Below are positions 46,591-58,930 of a stretch of 64,000 nucleotides of DNA, piece by piece. Made by a program: the position numbers and the translations under genes. The stretch is taken from the NCBI GenBank assembly GCA_025403435.1, contig JAJQZP010000445.1, positions 124,001-188,000 on the forward strand, read 5' to 3'. The DNA is from Artocarpus heterophyllus. Lineage: Eukaryota > Streptophyta > Magnoliopsida > Rosales > Moraceae. Positions within the stretch are counted from its first letter, which is position 1; the number at the start of each line of letters is the position of its first letter. Below the pieces are notes generated by a model, which saw only the letters and a program-made list of their open reading frames with translations, searched no databases and was not told the DNA's origin.

Positions 46591-48319
46591 AATAAGTTTC
46601 TGGATATGTCCATATATAAAGCTTAAAATTGCTCTAATTCTTGCCTATCATTATGCATAGTTTATGCCATCCAAAAAAATGTGTTCTAAGAATTGATGCT
46701 TTTTTGTCTATTCCTATTATTATAAAATGTAGCTTATACAATGTAAATAAGACGACGGTTTCTCAAAAACCATTGTCATATTTGCCACAAAAAAAACGTG
46801 GCGCATAGACTTCTATGTTTCAAAAATCTATATTGTGTTTTAGATGACTATTGCATGTTAATCGTGGTCTAAAGTCATAGAGATGATGACAGTTTACTTA
46901 AAACTATCAAACTTTTGTCTAAATCTCACATAGGGTTTTACGAATTTTCATCAAAACCCTTATCTCCTCCTCTCTCTTTCTCAGTTGCCTCTCTTTCTCT
47001 CTCACTCTCTCCCTCTTTCGCCACACGTACTGTCGTTATCAGCGCCATCACCTTGAGCTCGCCTAAGCTTGTCTCCCTCGAGCTGGCCCAAGCATGGAGT
47101 TTATTAAGTTCATTGTCAATCAATAGAGTTGGGTAGTTGATACTGGTAAGATTGTGAAGTCGTCTCTTTCTATTAGGAATAAGACAAATCTTATTATTTA
47201 GATTTTTGTAGTAATAATTATAAAAAAAAAAATAACAACTATTTATTTGAAATATATTGTATTGGACATCGATATTCTCCAATTCTTTAGTAATTCCATG
47301 AATAAAATTAAGTTACGCTATTGTTGGCCAGTTTATAGATTGACCTAAATCTTGAGTGCTTAATAGACTCTTGTGTACAAACAGATATTACGTATTTTGA
47401 TCTATTTATGGATGAGATTAAATATGAGTATTGAAGAACTCAATATTTTGGAGATATATTATAGATATTTAAAAAAACACTATTTCTAGAATTCTGTCAT
47501 TGAAATTAATTATATTCCTACGAATATTAATTCAGTGACTTACAAAATAAAACCAAAAATTGTGAAAAGATCATAAATAATATACCCATTAGAGAATTAA
47601 AGGCACTTATAGACAAAGAAATTATTAAAGAGGTTTAACAGAAAATTGTCCTAGTTCTAGTTATAATACTGTAGTGGATAGTAATTAATATATGATAGTT
47701 TTCTATAACAAAAGACAAGTTCAAAACTAATATTTAAATCTTCTGTTTAAAGTATACATAACATAAGAGTGTGGCTTTAATTTTATAATGAAATGAATGA
47801 AAGTTAGCAAACTATGTTTAATTTAATCAAGAGAATAATTAAGGGATTATTCATTGACATTTATTTAAAGACAAAATAGAGAAGGAACCAACAGCCAACC
47901 TGGATGCACAAACAAACAAATTCCATCGCAAGCCACGCTGCTACCATCAAGCCTTGCAAGGCCACTGCTAGGCCGTTCTCGTTGAACTCGTGCCTTGCAA
48001 GCCTAGATCTGCCACCTCGACCACCTCGCTACAAGTAACCTCCCACTATCGTTTAGATCACTTTCACTTAAGATACTATCTGAGGAGGAAGAAGATAAGA
48101 ATACAGAGTCAAGAATATTTTAGGAAATGCTCAACCAAAACTCAATTGCATGAAAAGGCTTTCATATATACATTATGTACAACATAAATGAGGCAATGGT
48201 GCACTGGTGTACGAGTCTCATAGGTCATTGGACGCAAAAAATGTACTATACAACAAATAAAGTAGAAAATAACCACTTCTAACACATACGAAAAAGTCTA
48301 TATTACAGTGATTCCAAAA
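46591..48319. other. Spacer with unidentified repeat debris
   Basis: No gene is assigned. The word GACGACGGTTTCTCAAAAACCATTGTC near 46752 resembles another CACTA family's subterminal repeat. A CT-rich run spans 46963-47016. A GC-richer patch (47930-48060) has no recognisable domain. Short frames (46915-47282, 47990-48187) are not supported by motifs. Confidence 0.4.
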
Positions 48320-48858
48320 AGACTAAGCTTGACCCTCAATTGCTTTAGCCTCCCCTTTCAAGCTTATTGGTGTAGTTAGAACAATTTTCTTGCAAGTGGG
48401 TCCAAAGAAGCACTGAGAAAGAAGAGCCTTTGTCATGGCATCAGCTAGATAATTCGCAGAAGGTTTATGTTAGATGAACAGGTTGTGTTGTATACGAACG
48501 AAGTGATGATACGTGACTATTTCGAGTTAAAGGACTGGTTTGGCAGCAAAGAAAGTAGCAATTGTGTTATCACAAAGAAGGGTAGGTATTATTGTCAAGG
48601 CAACATGAAGCCCGGTCAATAAGAATTCAAGCCATGAGATTTTAGAGGCTGCATTTAAGACAACGCGGTACTCGGACTTAGTGTTTGACAGTGTTTGAGT
48701 GGGAGACCACGTTTCATTTAGAGGAAAACCCAAAAACCAAGTTGGGAATAAGAAATATGCAACAACCGCCTCTACCGCGCCCCCACATGCATCAAGGTAG
48801 TTAACCCAATCAGCTTCACTATAACAAGTCAGAGAGCACTCTAGGCAAGGGTTAAGTT
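48320..48858 (-). pseudogene. Copia RNase H remnant with 3' polypurine tract
   Basis: The minus strand reads YSEADWVNYLDACGG, TQTLSNTKSEYRVVLNAASKI, LCDNTIATFFAAKPV and NYLADAMTKALLSQCFF, the copia RNase H sequence with the CDN acidic motif. Downstream is a purine tract TTGAAAGGGGAGGCTAAAG (about 48365-48345). The metal-ligand region is altered and stops are present. It is separated from its integrase by the LTR fragment at 48860-49540. Confidence 0.75.
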
Positions 48859-48859
48859 A

Positions 48860-49540
48860 GAATTCTTGATTTGTAATTATCTTGATTTTCTAATCATGAG
48901 TAGCAAATTGTTGTCTATGATTGTGAAAGGCTTTTGTTTGATTGCAATGTGGAACACAACTTAGGTTGAATACATCAAGCTTGAGTGTTTGTTTCTTAGA
49001 TCAACCAAGATATGGAACACAACATAGGTTGAAAAAACTAAGCTTGTGTATTTGTTTCTTAGATCAATCAATCTTTCTCATCTTAATGCTTTGGTTAAAT
49101 TAAATCTACAAAGTTTGTTCTAGATCATTTAATAAAAAGAGATTCAATAAAGAACTTGCTTTATTAGATGGCATAGTAAGAAAAGATTAGGATAATAGAG
49201 CATATTGTTATCTACGATTGGTAGTTTTTGATGAAGAATTAGGAATGATTATATGCTTAATTGCATACTTATTATCTAATGATGATGAATGAACTTTTAA
49301 CTAGTTTACAAGCCTTTAAATTCTCATTTTACGTTTATTTATTTTCTTACGTTCATTTAATTTTGTAGTTTAGTTAATTAATCCAAAGCTCCCTTCATTT
49401 ACTTAAAAGATTAAAAACTTATTGATTAGGACTAATCCTCTGTAGGAATGACTCTTGCTTAACACTAAACTCAAAAATGACCATAACATCAGCAAGGTTT
49501 AATTTGGTACACCCTATGAACTTATTATAAATGAAAAAGA
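48860..49540 (+). mobile_element. Element C-type LTR fragment in plus orientation
   Basis: Reverse-complement match to the element C LTRs: AATCAT.AGTAGCAAATTGTTGTC, GCTTTTGTTTGATTG, CTTAGATCAA.C, TCTTTCTCATCTTAA.GCTTT and near the right end CAGCAAGGTTTAATTTGGTAC. A partial internal duplication of CAAGCTTG.GT.TTTGTTTCTTAGATCAA is present (about 48978-49070). The left part of the LTR is missing, so it is a truncated or deleted copy sitting inside the copia ruin. Confidence 0.6.
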
Positions 49541-50220
49541 CTTAGAGGGAAAGAAGAATTAGAGGAGGAATGAGAAAGCAATGAATTGGAAACATAAGTT
49601 CTGCCTGTAAGTGGTTTGCAAGCACAAACACCCTTTATATTGGGAGCTATAGCCAATGGAGAGAGGAAAGGAAAACAAGAGCAAACAATTGTTTTCAAAA
49701 AGTTGTAGTTAGGATGTCTCTGATAAAGAGTTTCATAGGGTGGTTTGTTATTGAGAATTGTGGTTTGTAAACAGTTGATAACCTATGTCATATGGCCACA
49801 AAGATAGAGGGATTGAGCTATGAGCTAACATGGTTAATTCCATTTTCATAATGTGTCTTATTTTTCTTCTCAGTGCAGCCATTTCGCTCAAGTATATAAG
49901 GGCAGGCCACTTTATGGACATAAAGTAATGAAAAAATTAGAGACTGTACAGTACTTACCACTCCAATCACTATGTAGAGTTTTAATTTTGCAATCAAATT
50001 GACTTTCTACCATAGTTTTGAACTTGATAGGTGGGGAAAGTTTCATCTTTAGTCGTTGATACAGAAAGCCAAGAAAAGCGAGAGAAATCATCAATAAATA
50101 ACACAAAATACTTAACACCAGAATTTGAATCAATAGGGGAAGGTCCCTATAAATCTGAGCGTGCAAGCTCCAAACGTCTAAAAACTGTTGAATATGACTT
50201 TATAAATGGCAGTTTATGAT
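49541..50220 (-). pseudogene. Copia integrase remnant
   Basis: Minus-strand pieces: SGVKYFVLFIDDFSRFSWL (DDE first Asp region), FKTMVESQFDCKIKTLHSDW (second Asp), then a decayed region with AHSSIPLSLWPY and a final CKPLTG. Frame changes and stops occur. Together with 48320-48858 it belongs to one minus-strand copia element from which most of RT has been lost. Confidence 0.7.
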
Positions 50221-50900
50221 TTCACCCTTCAACCACATGCAGGTGCTCTTCAAGAATGCACACGTGCACCATGACCGTTCAATCGGCCATAGAGAGTGCG
50301 GGATGCGCACCTGGAGACCAACCTGACGTCAACGCATCTCTAGTAGACAGTAGCAGGCCAAGGCCCACTTGTAGCACGCCACATAGCCTCTCGAGAGCGC
50401 TGCATTCCAACAGCGCGTCATCCACTATGATATAGATTTGCCTCACGTAAGCCCCCGCGCTTGACCAGCAGTGTTGTGCCGCTACGCATCTCCTGCACAA
50501 CATAGCTCTAACGCCACTCCTCCATCAATCCCTTCAGGTCTTAGCCCTAAATGCAACTGACACCTACTCTGCTGGCGTGGGGAATTCAATGGGGAGCTGC
50601 CTTTCTAAAAGGGAATTGCAGACCTCCTTTAAGGGAGATTAGAACAGAGTCCGAAACCTGGTTTTGGAATTCGAATGAGAAGAGAGAAAAACCAAGAAAA
50701 ATGAAGCAAAAGAAAAAAATAAATAAATTACTAGTTTAGGTTATTTTGGATTTGGGATTAGATTTTGTGAGTTTTCCATTGGAGAAAGCTTTTGAAATAT
50801 CAAAGAGGAACGAGAAGAAGAATTGAAGAGGGAATTAGGATACTTGTGATACCTCTATGGGTTTTCTCTTCACTATTTTTTTCTCTATAATTTTTGTGCT
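50221..50900. other. GC-rich patch of unknown origin
   Basis: 50230-50560 has a much higher GC content than the surroundings (ACGTGCACC, GCGCTGCATTCC, CCCCGCGCTTGACC). No domain is recognised in any frame and no repeat partner in the window. It could be part of the U3 of the LTR fragment that follows, by analogy with the GC-rich arrays in other LTRs, or captured DNA. Confidence 0.35.
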
Positions 50901-51597
50901 TTAATAATGTTAGAACCAATATTTTATTTTTATTTATTCTTGTTCATTGATTAATGTGTCTAAAGCTGTGATGATGAATGTGTGCTTTTTTTATTTTCAT
51001 TCATGTATGTTTTATTTCCATATATGTTAATTGTTTTAATTTGTGTTTAAAGCTTGTAGATGTTTGTCCAGCATTTACATGATTTGAGAAATGGTTTGAA
51101 ACAGAAAAGTGATCATTAATTATGTCAGTGATTTAAATACTTTGAGATGCTATAGGGTAAAAACATCCATGGATTTTGTGTAGTGTTGTGATCGTTTTTT
51201 GTGCTTAATGAATTTTGAGAGGTTTAAAATTTTTATAGAGACATAGAAAGTTTGCTTTTTGAAATAATTTGCGAATACTTGAAAAGATTAATGAATGCAT
51301 ATGTTAGACTCAACTGTTGGCATAGGGATTAAGCAAGATCACATAAATTAGAAAATTCATATAGTATTGGTTTGGTGAGTTAGATCTCTAAATATTTAGG
51401 ATTTTGATTTAATTTAGTTATTATTTTGTATTATTTTAATTTAATTGTTTGAATGTTTAAATAATCTTAGAGTTAACCTAATTTCAGTAATTAATTAATG
51501 AAACGCAATTTTTATGGGACGATACTCCTTTTCACTATTTCTTTACCTGTTAATGCCTCTTGCACTTGCAAAACCGTCTAACAAATCAAGTAGTGTG
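50901..51597 (+). repeat. Diverged Athila/Tat-type LTR 3' part
   Basis: Runs parallel to the R-U5 part of LTR A (about 9560-10256): GATTTGAGAAATGGTTTGA, GAAAGTTTGCT...AGATTAATGA, GGCATAGGGATTAAG, GTTAACCTAATTTCAGTA, ACGCAATTTTTATGGGACGATACT, TTACCTGTTAATG, GCACTTGCAAAACCGTCTAACA. No primer site follows. A decayed, truncated LTR is the simplest reading. Confidence 0.5.
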
Positions 51598-51970
51598 TTG
51601 TGTTCAACATGTGCCTTTCACACTCAACACCACATTTAGGAGTGCTTAGAACCCTAATTTAGTGGAAGAACGTGGGGCATCACAAAAGGGCCTTAAGACC
51701 ATTTCTTTTACTTTGGATTATTATTGTAACACCCACCTATTTTTATGTAATGAATCATGTTAAGTTAGTAACGATGTTAAGAAAATTTTATTAATAATTT
51801 ATTTTATATGTTATGATATATGATTTTTTTTATGTTACTAACTTTTTATGTCTAGTTTTATGACAGGTAACGACCGCATGGAATCATTGTGCTCAAGTGT
51901 TCGTGTGAATTATAATGTATGTTTAATTATGATGCAATGATGAATTTAATGTTTTAATGTATGGCATTTT

Positions 51971-52086
51971 AAGGACAGTTTGGCAGGCCGGACTTTTAAG
52001 TTCGGTAGGCCGAAAAGTCTGCCCAAGATCGGCAGGCCGAACTTGGTGGAACCGGCAGGCCGAAGGGGAAAATCGGCAGGCCGAAC
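51971..52086 (+). repeat. CGGCAGGCCGAAC array, 5' part of solo LTR 3
   Basis: Five copies of GGCAGGCCGRA(C/G) (one with T for C) at 20-25 bp intervals. Each word can fold as CGGC-AG-GCCG. Confidence 0.85.
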
Positions 52087-54290
52087 ACAGCTGACAAGTA
52101 GTCAGTAGAAATCTCTCCAAATTTATGGTTGAGATAATTAAGTTAAATGGGTGATTTATTGTGATTAATTGGCATATTAATGGAATAATTTTGTCAGTTA
52201 AGGAAAGAAAAGGTTTGACTTCGCATTGATTTGTATGATTTTAAATGGTTTCCTATTTTAAGAGGGCAAAACATGGTAAGTGGTGAGTGATTGTTTGACT
52301 TCCCTCTTTTCTCTCCTTCCTCCACGCCATTTGCTATCAATGAGTCAGAAAAATTCTGACTTAATGGAGGGTAATAAATTTTCATTATGCTCGTTACGTT
52401 AAAAAAAAAAAAATTTAACGTTCTTTTCCTCAGTTTTTCTCTCATCTTTTCACTCTTCTCTCTCTTAGTTCTGAGACATTTTCTAATTTCTTTCTTTCAC
52501 TTCTCTTCTCCACGAATTCCATCCTCTTTCCTCTCAAAAATTCTCTGCAAGTATTGAAAGAAAAAGTTATATTTTCATTGGTTGAATTCAAGGGTTTTGA
52601 GAAGAAAATTTTTTAAGGTAAGGACTCAGTTTTTTTCCGGTGTTTTTGGAAAGCATTTCTTCTCCTCCAACCGTCTACAATATCTTTCTCTAGGTATTAT
52701 ATTTTGCTTTGAGTTTTTAATATGATGTTCATGTATGTATTATGTGATGTTCCTCCAAGTTTCAAGTCATTTCGATACTTCTATGAAAAATAGGAATTTT
52801 CTATCTTCTACCGCTCACAGTAAAATATTGTTGTTTAACTTCGATGCATGAAAAATGTAATGTTTATTTAAGGGGTAAATGAATGATGTTTTTCATGAAA
52901 GTTGTTAAGAATGTGCATGTATAATGTATGATGAGTGTATTTTATGTTATGAAATTTTATGAGATTATGTCAAGAAAACTGTTTTAACAATATTATTTTT
53001 AGATTTTCGTTTTATAAAATGTTATATATGTTTAAATGATTTTTATTGATGATGAAATAATTCTACAACATTGAAATGCATGATAATAAGGTGTTTGTAT
53101 GAATTTTAAAATTAAAATATATGTATCTTAAATTATTAGAAAATGTTTTCAAAAGATTACTTATTTACATTATTATTAATGTTGGCTGATTTCATGTTTA
53201 GAAATGTATGGTTTTTTTTACATGCTTAAGGTAATTTGTATGATTTAAAAAAAATCAAGATAACATGTTTATGTGATGATAATTTTATGTTTTCACAATT
53301 ATGGTTATGAATTATGTTTGTAATATGAGACGAATATATATATGAATATATATATGAATGAATGTTATATGAATGGATGTTTTATGATAAGTATTAATTT
53401 TATTGTATTTTTTTTAAATGGATAAATGGCATGAACACTCAAAGGAACGAGCACATCGAGACCGCAACGTCATCACCAAACTGTATTAAGGTTAAGTAAG
53501 CTAGCTGTTAAGGTAAGTACATTCTCACCTGCAACATGACACGTTTTATAAGGTTTGATGATATGTTCACAATGATATTTATGATGATTTTATGGTTGTT
53601 TTCCTTAAAGGATTTCTTATGAAAGATTTTCATGATTTAAAGTTATGCATGTATGATGATGACATGTTTCAAAGCATGAAAATTATGTATATATGTATCA
53701 CCTAATAAGTGTTGCACACAAATGTTATGAAATGATATGTTATGATGTCATGTTTGGTTTGGGATTAGCTACCCTTCTCCTCTCATGACGGCGTGCCTAC
53801 AATAACGTTCATGATGCAACACTTGGGCCCTTAAGATAAAATGGGATAAGTTTTAATATGGTCATTGTAATGAAAGATATATTTCTATGAAATTGTGCTT
53901 AAGGTACTTTTATGATATGATGACAATGATGATGATGATGTATATGTAATGTTTTAAATTGTGAGAATTATATGTACTTACTAAGCATTAGCTTAATCAA
54001 GTTTTATGTCAAGTTGCAGATAAGGGTAAGAAGATCATGGAATAGGCGGAGGACATGGGAAGGCGTGTGAGCACAAAATACGATGAATTGTAACCGGAAG
54101 AACGCCAAGAAGAATGTTTATATGTTTTAAACCAAGTTTTATATTTTGAACATATTTTTATGTTAAGTTTTAAGAATACTTGAACTATAGTTTTATATTA
54201 TTTTATCATTTTAAAGAATTTTGATCTTCTGCAATTTTTATGAAAAGTTAAATCTGTTTTACAAATTAAGTTTTCTTAAGGATTTTACTC

Positions 54291-54468
54291 AGTCGGCCTG
54301 TCGAACGTCATGGGTCAGCCTGCCGATGTTTGAAAGTTCGGCCTGCCGATCACGTTTTCGGCCTGTCGGACAATGATGAGTTTTTAATCCAAATTTGCAA
54401 AGCTTTTGCCGGCCTGCCGGTTGAGAAATTCCAGCCTGCCAAAGTCCCATGTTCAGCCTACCGAACTG
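54291..54468 (+). repeat. TTCGGCCTGCCGA array, 3' part of solo LTR 3 (inverted)
   Basis: Seven copies of CGGCCTGCCGRW with variants, the reverse complement of the words in the 5' array, so the two arrays could pair over about 2.3 kb. Confidence 0.85.
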
Positions 54469-56566
54469 AGGGAGCATGTAACTATTAAGTGATGTGATGC
54501 TTTTATAAGTTATGATTTTACAACTTAGTATGTCTATTTTATTAAATAAGTTCACGATTAATTTAAAGTATATTGAATAAATTATGATATGGAATAAGTT
54601 AAGCAATATTATTAAGAAAAATGTATGAATGTATCCTGGTTAAGTATGTTTAATTATATTTATAATTTAAAGTATCGTATAAGTTTTGGACTTATATTTA
54701 TGTTTAAAGTTTAAACAAGTGTGAATGTATGAAAGTAACGACATCTGTGACGTCTGTAAGGGGAGGCGTTACAATTATTATCATTATTCTTGTTATCATT
54801 ATTTTGCTAGTTATCAAGTTTCTTCCTCCACTATGTGTGTCCGGTATTTTCTTCAAGAAAAAGGCAGGGGAAAAAAAAGAAACAAAAAAGAAAAAGATAC
54901 CAATGAGCAGAATTCGTGGCTTGCACAACAACGAGGGGCTAATAGATGGGACCAACAAAAGGGGGGGTCGTCCCATTTTGGGGAATGCCCCATCATTGAA
55001 GCTTGTAAGGAGTTGTAAACCTTTGTTAGGACAGACGTGGGTCCCATCCATGTGTGCACATGCGTGTGATGTCCCTTCTCTGCCGTTCATGCATACGAAA
55101 GCACGCCTTAATTAATTACACTCAATCTTGTGTGTGCCATTCCTGACTTCCCTACCCTCTCCAACTAGTAGCGTTGCCCCCACGCTCCATACTAGATTCC
55201 TCATTAATCGGGTGTCCGTGAAGGGCCTGGTACTTTTTTCACTCGAGTCCTTGCATTTATTTATGATATAAAAAAATATTTGTAGAAAATATTACAATCA
55301 TATTACACAATTATTAAAATACAAAATATATACATAAGTTTTATAGTTTATGTTAATTAAACTTTATAATTTTTTTGTTTAAATGTTTGTTGATCAAGAA
55401 GGTATAATTATCCAACAAAGTAATTTTGTTGAAAGAGCATTGTAGTAAATGCAAGACTTTTTTCAAGTGTGATAAAGTTTAATCTACTAGGTTTTTATGT
55501 GGCATCTTTCCTAAATATCTCTTTCTCACTTGTGTTCCTGCTAAGATATCATCTTAAGAAACTTGAGTTAGTTAGTTTTTCAGTACTTTTTTAAAGGTAT
55601 TCAAGGATCGAATTACATGAATTATGAGAAAATCTATAATCCAATCCAATCTAAAAACATCAGATTTTTTACATTGAATTTCACTAATTGAAAAATTGAA
55701 CGTCTTTAAATTCATTAAAAAACTAAAGAACTAAAATTAACATACCATGACATAGTTTAATAAAATTCAACAATCACAACCTAATGATCTTTGATAACAA
55801 ACTAAATTGAAATATTATAATGCATTACAGCAAACAAAGTTAAAAAAAATTAAAAAATAAAAAATCATAGACATGAAACGTAGGTTTATGTTACATGGCA
55901 TGTTCTTTTTTTTCTTTTCTTTTTTTGGGTTTTTGAACTTAGAAACTAATGACACTGCCATTGGCCGTAGCTTTGCTACGTATTGTCCTTGGAGTTCTCG
56001 TATTTGGCAAATTGGTCTTTGAAAAATTTTTGGCAATTCACCCCTGCGCTCCAAAATGTGTTGCATTATGTAGTTCAATTGATAATTCAGTCAATCTGTT
56101 GACAATAGTTGACGTCTGCATTGCACATAGTATAATAAGCGAGGGGAGAAAAGCTATAAGAAATTGTAAATTCAGGGATCAATCATTTGCCAAATCCCAA
56201 CTACTTCAGAGGAGTAACATGAAAATCAACGCTTGGCCAATGGATTGAGCACGCCCTCCTTAGGACATCACGTGCGCCTCATGTGAATAAAAATCATCAC
56301 AAATCAAACTTGTTTTTAATTCGAACAGTTGTGCAATAAATTTTCAAATTCCATGGATTGTTAAGAATTTTTGCTCAGAGTTTGTTTTTTCAAACTCCAA
56401 AGAGTTTAGGGTAACAATGCAAAAAATTCCCATGCATAAGTAGTGTACATACGATAAATGTGCTCGTTATTCATTTTTCAACTTTAAGTACATTTACACT
56501 TCATTGCCTTCATATTTGAAGTGTGTAATAAACTTATGCCATGACCAAAATTCTAGAACGTTCTGC

Positions 56567-56573
<7 letters not shown>

Positions 56574-56606
<33 letters not shown>
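56574..56606. repeat. (AT)n microsatellite
   Basis: Sixteen or so AT units without interruption. Confidence 0.95.
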
Positions 56607-56608
<2 letters not shown>

Positions 56609-56721
56609 TTAAGGGTTAAGGTTTTTGTTCTACATCATATTTACCTCGACCCACAAAATATTTGAAGTTGAAAATGCAGTGTTTTGATTATTAATAATTC
56701 CTAGAGGGAAACAAATTAAAT

Positions 56722-56752
<31 letters not shown>
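56722..56752. repeat. (TA)n microsatellite, interrupted
   Basis: TA units with one AA interruption near 56730. Confidence 0.9.
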
Positions 56753-58203
56753 AGTTTTCATTAGTTACATTTTCTTGTCGTGATCGATCAGTTATAAAAA
56801 TGAGTGCATATCTTAATTACATATACAAATGATAATGGACTCTAACTCTCCCTCTCTCTCAAACATCTTCTGCTAAGGGTTCTTCTGTGTTTTCTCTATT
56901 TGATGCACCGCCCCTTTTTTCTTCCCTTGGGCCAATACTCGGCCCTAGCCTTTGGCTGGTCGATGGTTCTATGACTTGGGGGAGAGGATGACATAGAGAT
57001 TTTTGACAGCATCAAAACAATTAGAGTGTTGTCACGCCCCGGAGTACGGGAGGTGACGTGGCGGATTATTTAAATTAATTAAAAGAAAATTTAATTAAAA
57101 ATCCAGAGTTTAAGGGGGGTTGAATTAAATATAAAGAGTGAGGTTCATTAAAAACACTTTATAAAGAGTTCATGTACATTAGGCAATTTAAAAGACATTA
57201 AACAATAATAATTAAAACAATAAAGCCGCGAGTATGGGTTCCACAACCCACAACTTGTGTACACACATGGTACTGACAATATCATAAATAGAATCACAGT
57301 CCAGATACAAATAAAGTTGAATCTTACATGCCTTGATTAAATAGTACAAAAGATAAAATAATCCTCCTATTGCTCCTGAGTTCGGTTCGAAGAATCCTCT
57401 CCAAACCTAAATGGGAAACCACCTAGAGGAGGAAATTTAAAACAAATAAAACGTGAGCGAAAGGCTCAGTAGGACTAAGTTTTATAAATAATTTAATTTA
57501 AAGAAACATTTCATTATTCAGGAATTACTTAAAAGAAACCTTAAATAAATAAATAGATAAACAAATAGACAATTTTAAGTAAACCATCCTTACCTAGAAC
57601 AGTCTACTTGGATAACCAGAAATATCCTTTTCCTTTCCTAGGCAAACCATAATAACATCACCACCGTAGTGGCCCAGCTGGGTTTCGGGACCTGCCCCCA
57701 AGGTCGATCGCTACAAGACCCGATCTCTGATATGGCATCATGCCTAAATGTTTATTATTATTATCATTCAAACCCAATTACCGAGTGTTGTCATTTACAT
57801 TCATTATGAAATTCATTTCAGTTTACGGTATATCAAAATATAACCGATAAATTCATTTTTCAAACAACCGTTGAAAACATTTTAATAGAAATCCTTTTCA
57901 AATCCAAATCATTTCAAAACCAGGCTACCAAAGAAGTGGGATAGAAGTCCTATCTCAATACTCGTGCCGGTACCCCATACCGTAATTTCGATCCGCTATA
58001 CGTTAGCTCCACGGAACCACGAACGATCCTAGATACAAACTAAGTCGATCAATATCTAGTTCGAGACATCCTATGTTACTAAACCATTTCATGATGTCTT
58101 AGTGTGCCATTTGTACCTTTAAAATTATTCTATAAGGTTGGAATTTAAATCAGGGTTCAAAACAGTGAAAACGGGTAAAAATCACAAAAATTTCTATGCC
58201 TCG

Positions 58204-58353
58204 GTCGGCCTGCCGGACTCCCTGTTTCGGCCGGCCAAACTGCATAGTTCGGCCTGCCGGAAGCCAGGTCCGGTCGGCCAGTCATTTCCCCAGGTTCGGC
58301 CTGCCGGACGGAAGAACACCGGCCTGCCGAACACGTAGTTCGCCCTGCCGAAC
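58204..58353 (-). repeat. CGGCCTGCCG array in solo LTR 4
   Basis: Seven words (CGGCCTGCCGGA, CGGCCGGCCAAA, CGGTCGGCCA, CGCCCTGCCGAA and others) in 150 bp at about 20-bp intervals, within an otherwise AT-rich LTR. Confidence 0.85.
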
Positions 58354-58824
58354 TAGGAAAACCCAGAAATTCTAGCCACGGGTTTCAATTTCCCCAAAAT
58401 ACAAATCTTGATTCTAACTTGTTTTTCTCAAATCCCAAGCATAGAAAATAATCATAGTTGATAGAAAAACATTCTAGAACATGTTTGGACTCATTTAAAC
58501 AAGATTTAAACTCAAAAATCTCAAAAATCCAAAAATGAGAAAATAGAGAGAAAAATGAAAAATCTTGAATTTAATCTGTTTTTCTTCAATCCCAGCTTAG
58601 ATTCTAGTTGTTCTAAGTTCATTTAACTCAAATCCAAGGTTTTCTAGGCTTAAACAAACCTAGATTTCAAAAATGCACAAAATTGAAAATTTTAAAAAAA
58701 GTTTAGAAATTTCAAATCTAACCTCGAATCGAAGCTTCAATCCGCGTTCTCGGTTGCTAAATCACGTCCCCGAGCTTCCTCCTTGCTAACCCGAAGCTTG
58801 GATTCGAATTTGATTCAAAAATTT

Positions 58825-58930
58825 TTGAAAGAGAATTGAGAGAGAGAGAGTAAACCGAGAGAGAGTCACGGGAGGGAAGAGAGAGAGAGAGAGTGAACTG
58901 AGTGAAGAGAGAGAGGGAGAGAGAGAATAA
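58825..58930 (-). repeat. (GA)n-rich leader tract
   Basis: Long GAGAGA runs on the plus strand (CT-rich on the minus strand), right after a minus-strand TATA-like CTATTTATT. Plant promoters of these LTRs often have CT-rich leaders. Confidence 0.7.

Larger units (their letters stand above)
51725..54773 (+). mobile_element. Solo long LTR 3 (Del/Tekay-type gypsy), 3.05 kb
   Basis: TGTAACACCC at the left and GGGGAGGCGTTACA at the right; perfect 5-bp TSD ATTAT (51720-51724, 54774-54778). No coding region. Layout as in the other copies: leader with CTCTTCTCTCTCTTAG (about 52455), AAGGTAAGGACTCAG donor-like site (52615-52630), TTCTCACCTGCAACATGACA (about 53522) and ACTTACTAAGCATTAGCTTAATC (about 53976). 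It carries two CGGCAGGCCG arrays in opposite orientation near its two ends. Confidence 0.75.
54779..56837. other. AT-rich spacer
   Basis: No gene recognised. Overlapping short frames at 54725-55115 and 55815-56248 have no domain match and run on both strands. Two (AT)n microsatellites lie at the right. Confidence 0.5.

Noticed and set aside
46752..46900. Second CACTA element suggested by GACGACGGTTT..AAACCATTGTC words
   Set aside because: Only subterminal-like words are visible; no CACTA end or 3-bp TSD could be found.
47560..47760. Possible pararetrovirus-like polymerase fragment (IRELKALIDKEIIKEV)
   Set aside because: Too short and followed by stops; no catalytic motif or second domain nearby.
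50279..50503. Cys/Ala-rich minus-strand frame in the GC-rich patch
   Set aside because: Open only because of the local GC content; no domain and no start context.
54725..55115. Overlapping frames of 97-128 codons on both strands
   Set aside because: They overlap the right end of solo LTR 3, have no domain and mirror each other on opposite strands.
55815..56248. Frames on both strands (87 and 99 codons)
   Set aside because: No recognisable motif; the hydrophobic N-terminus of the plus frame alone is not evidence for a gene.
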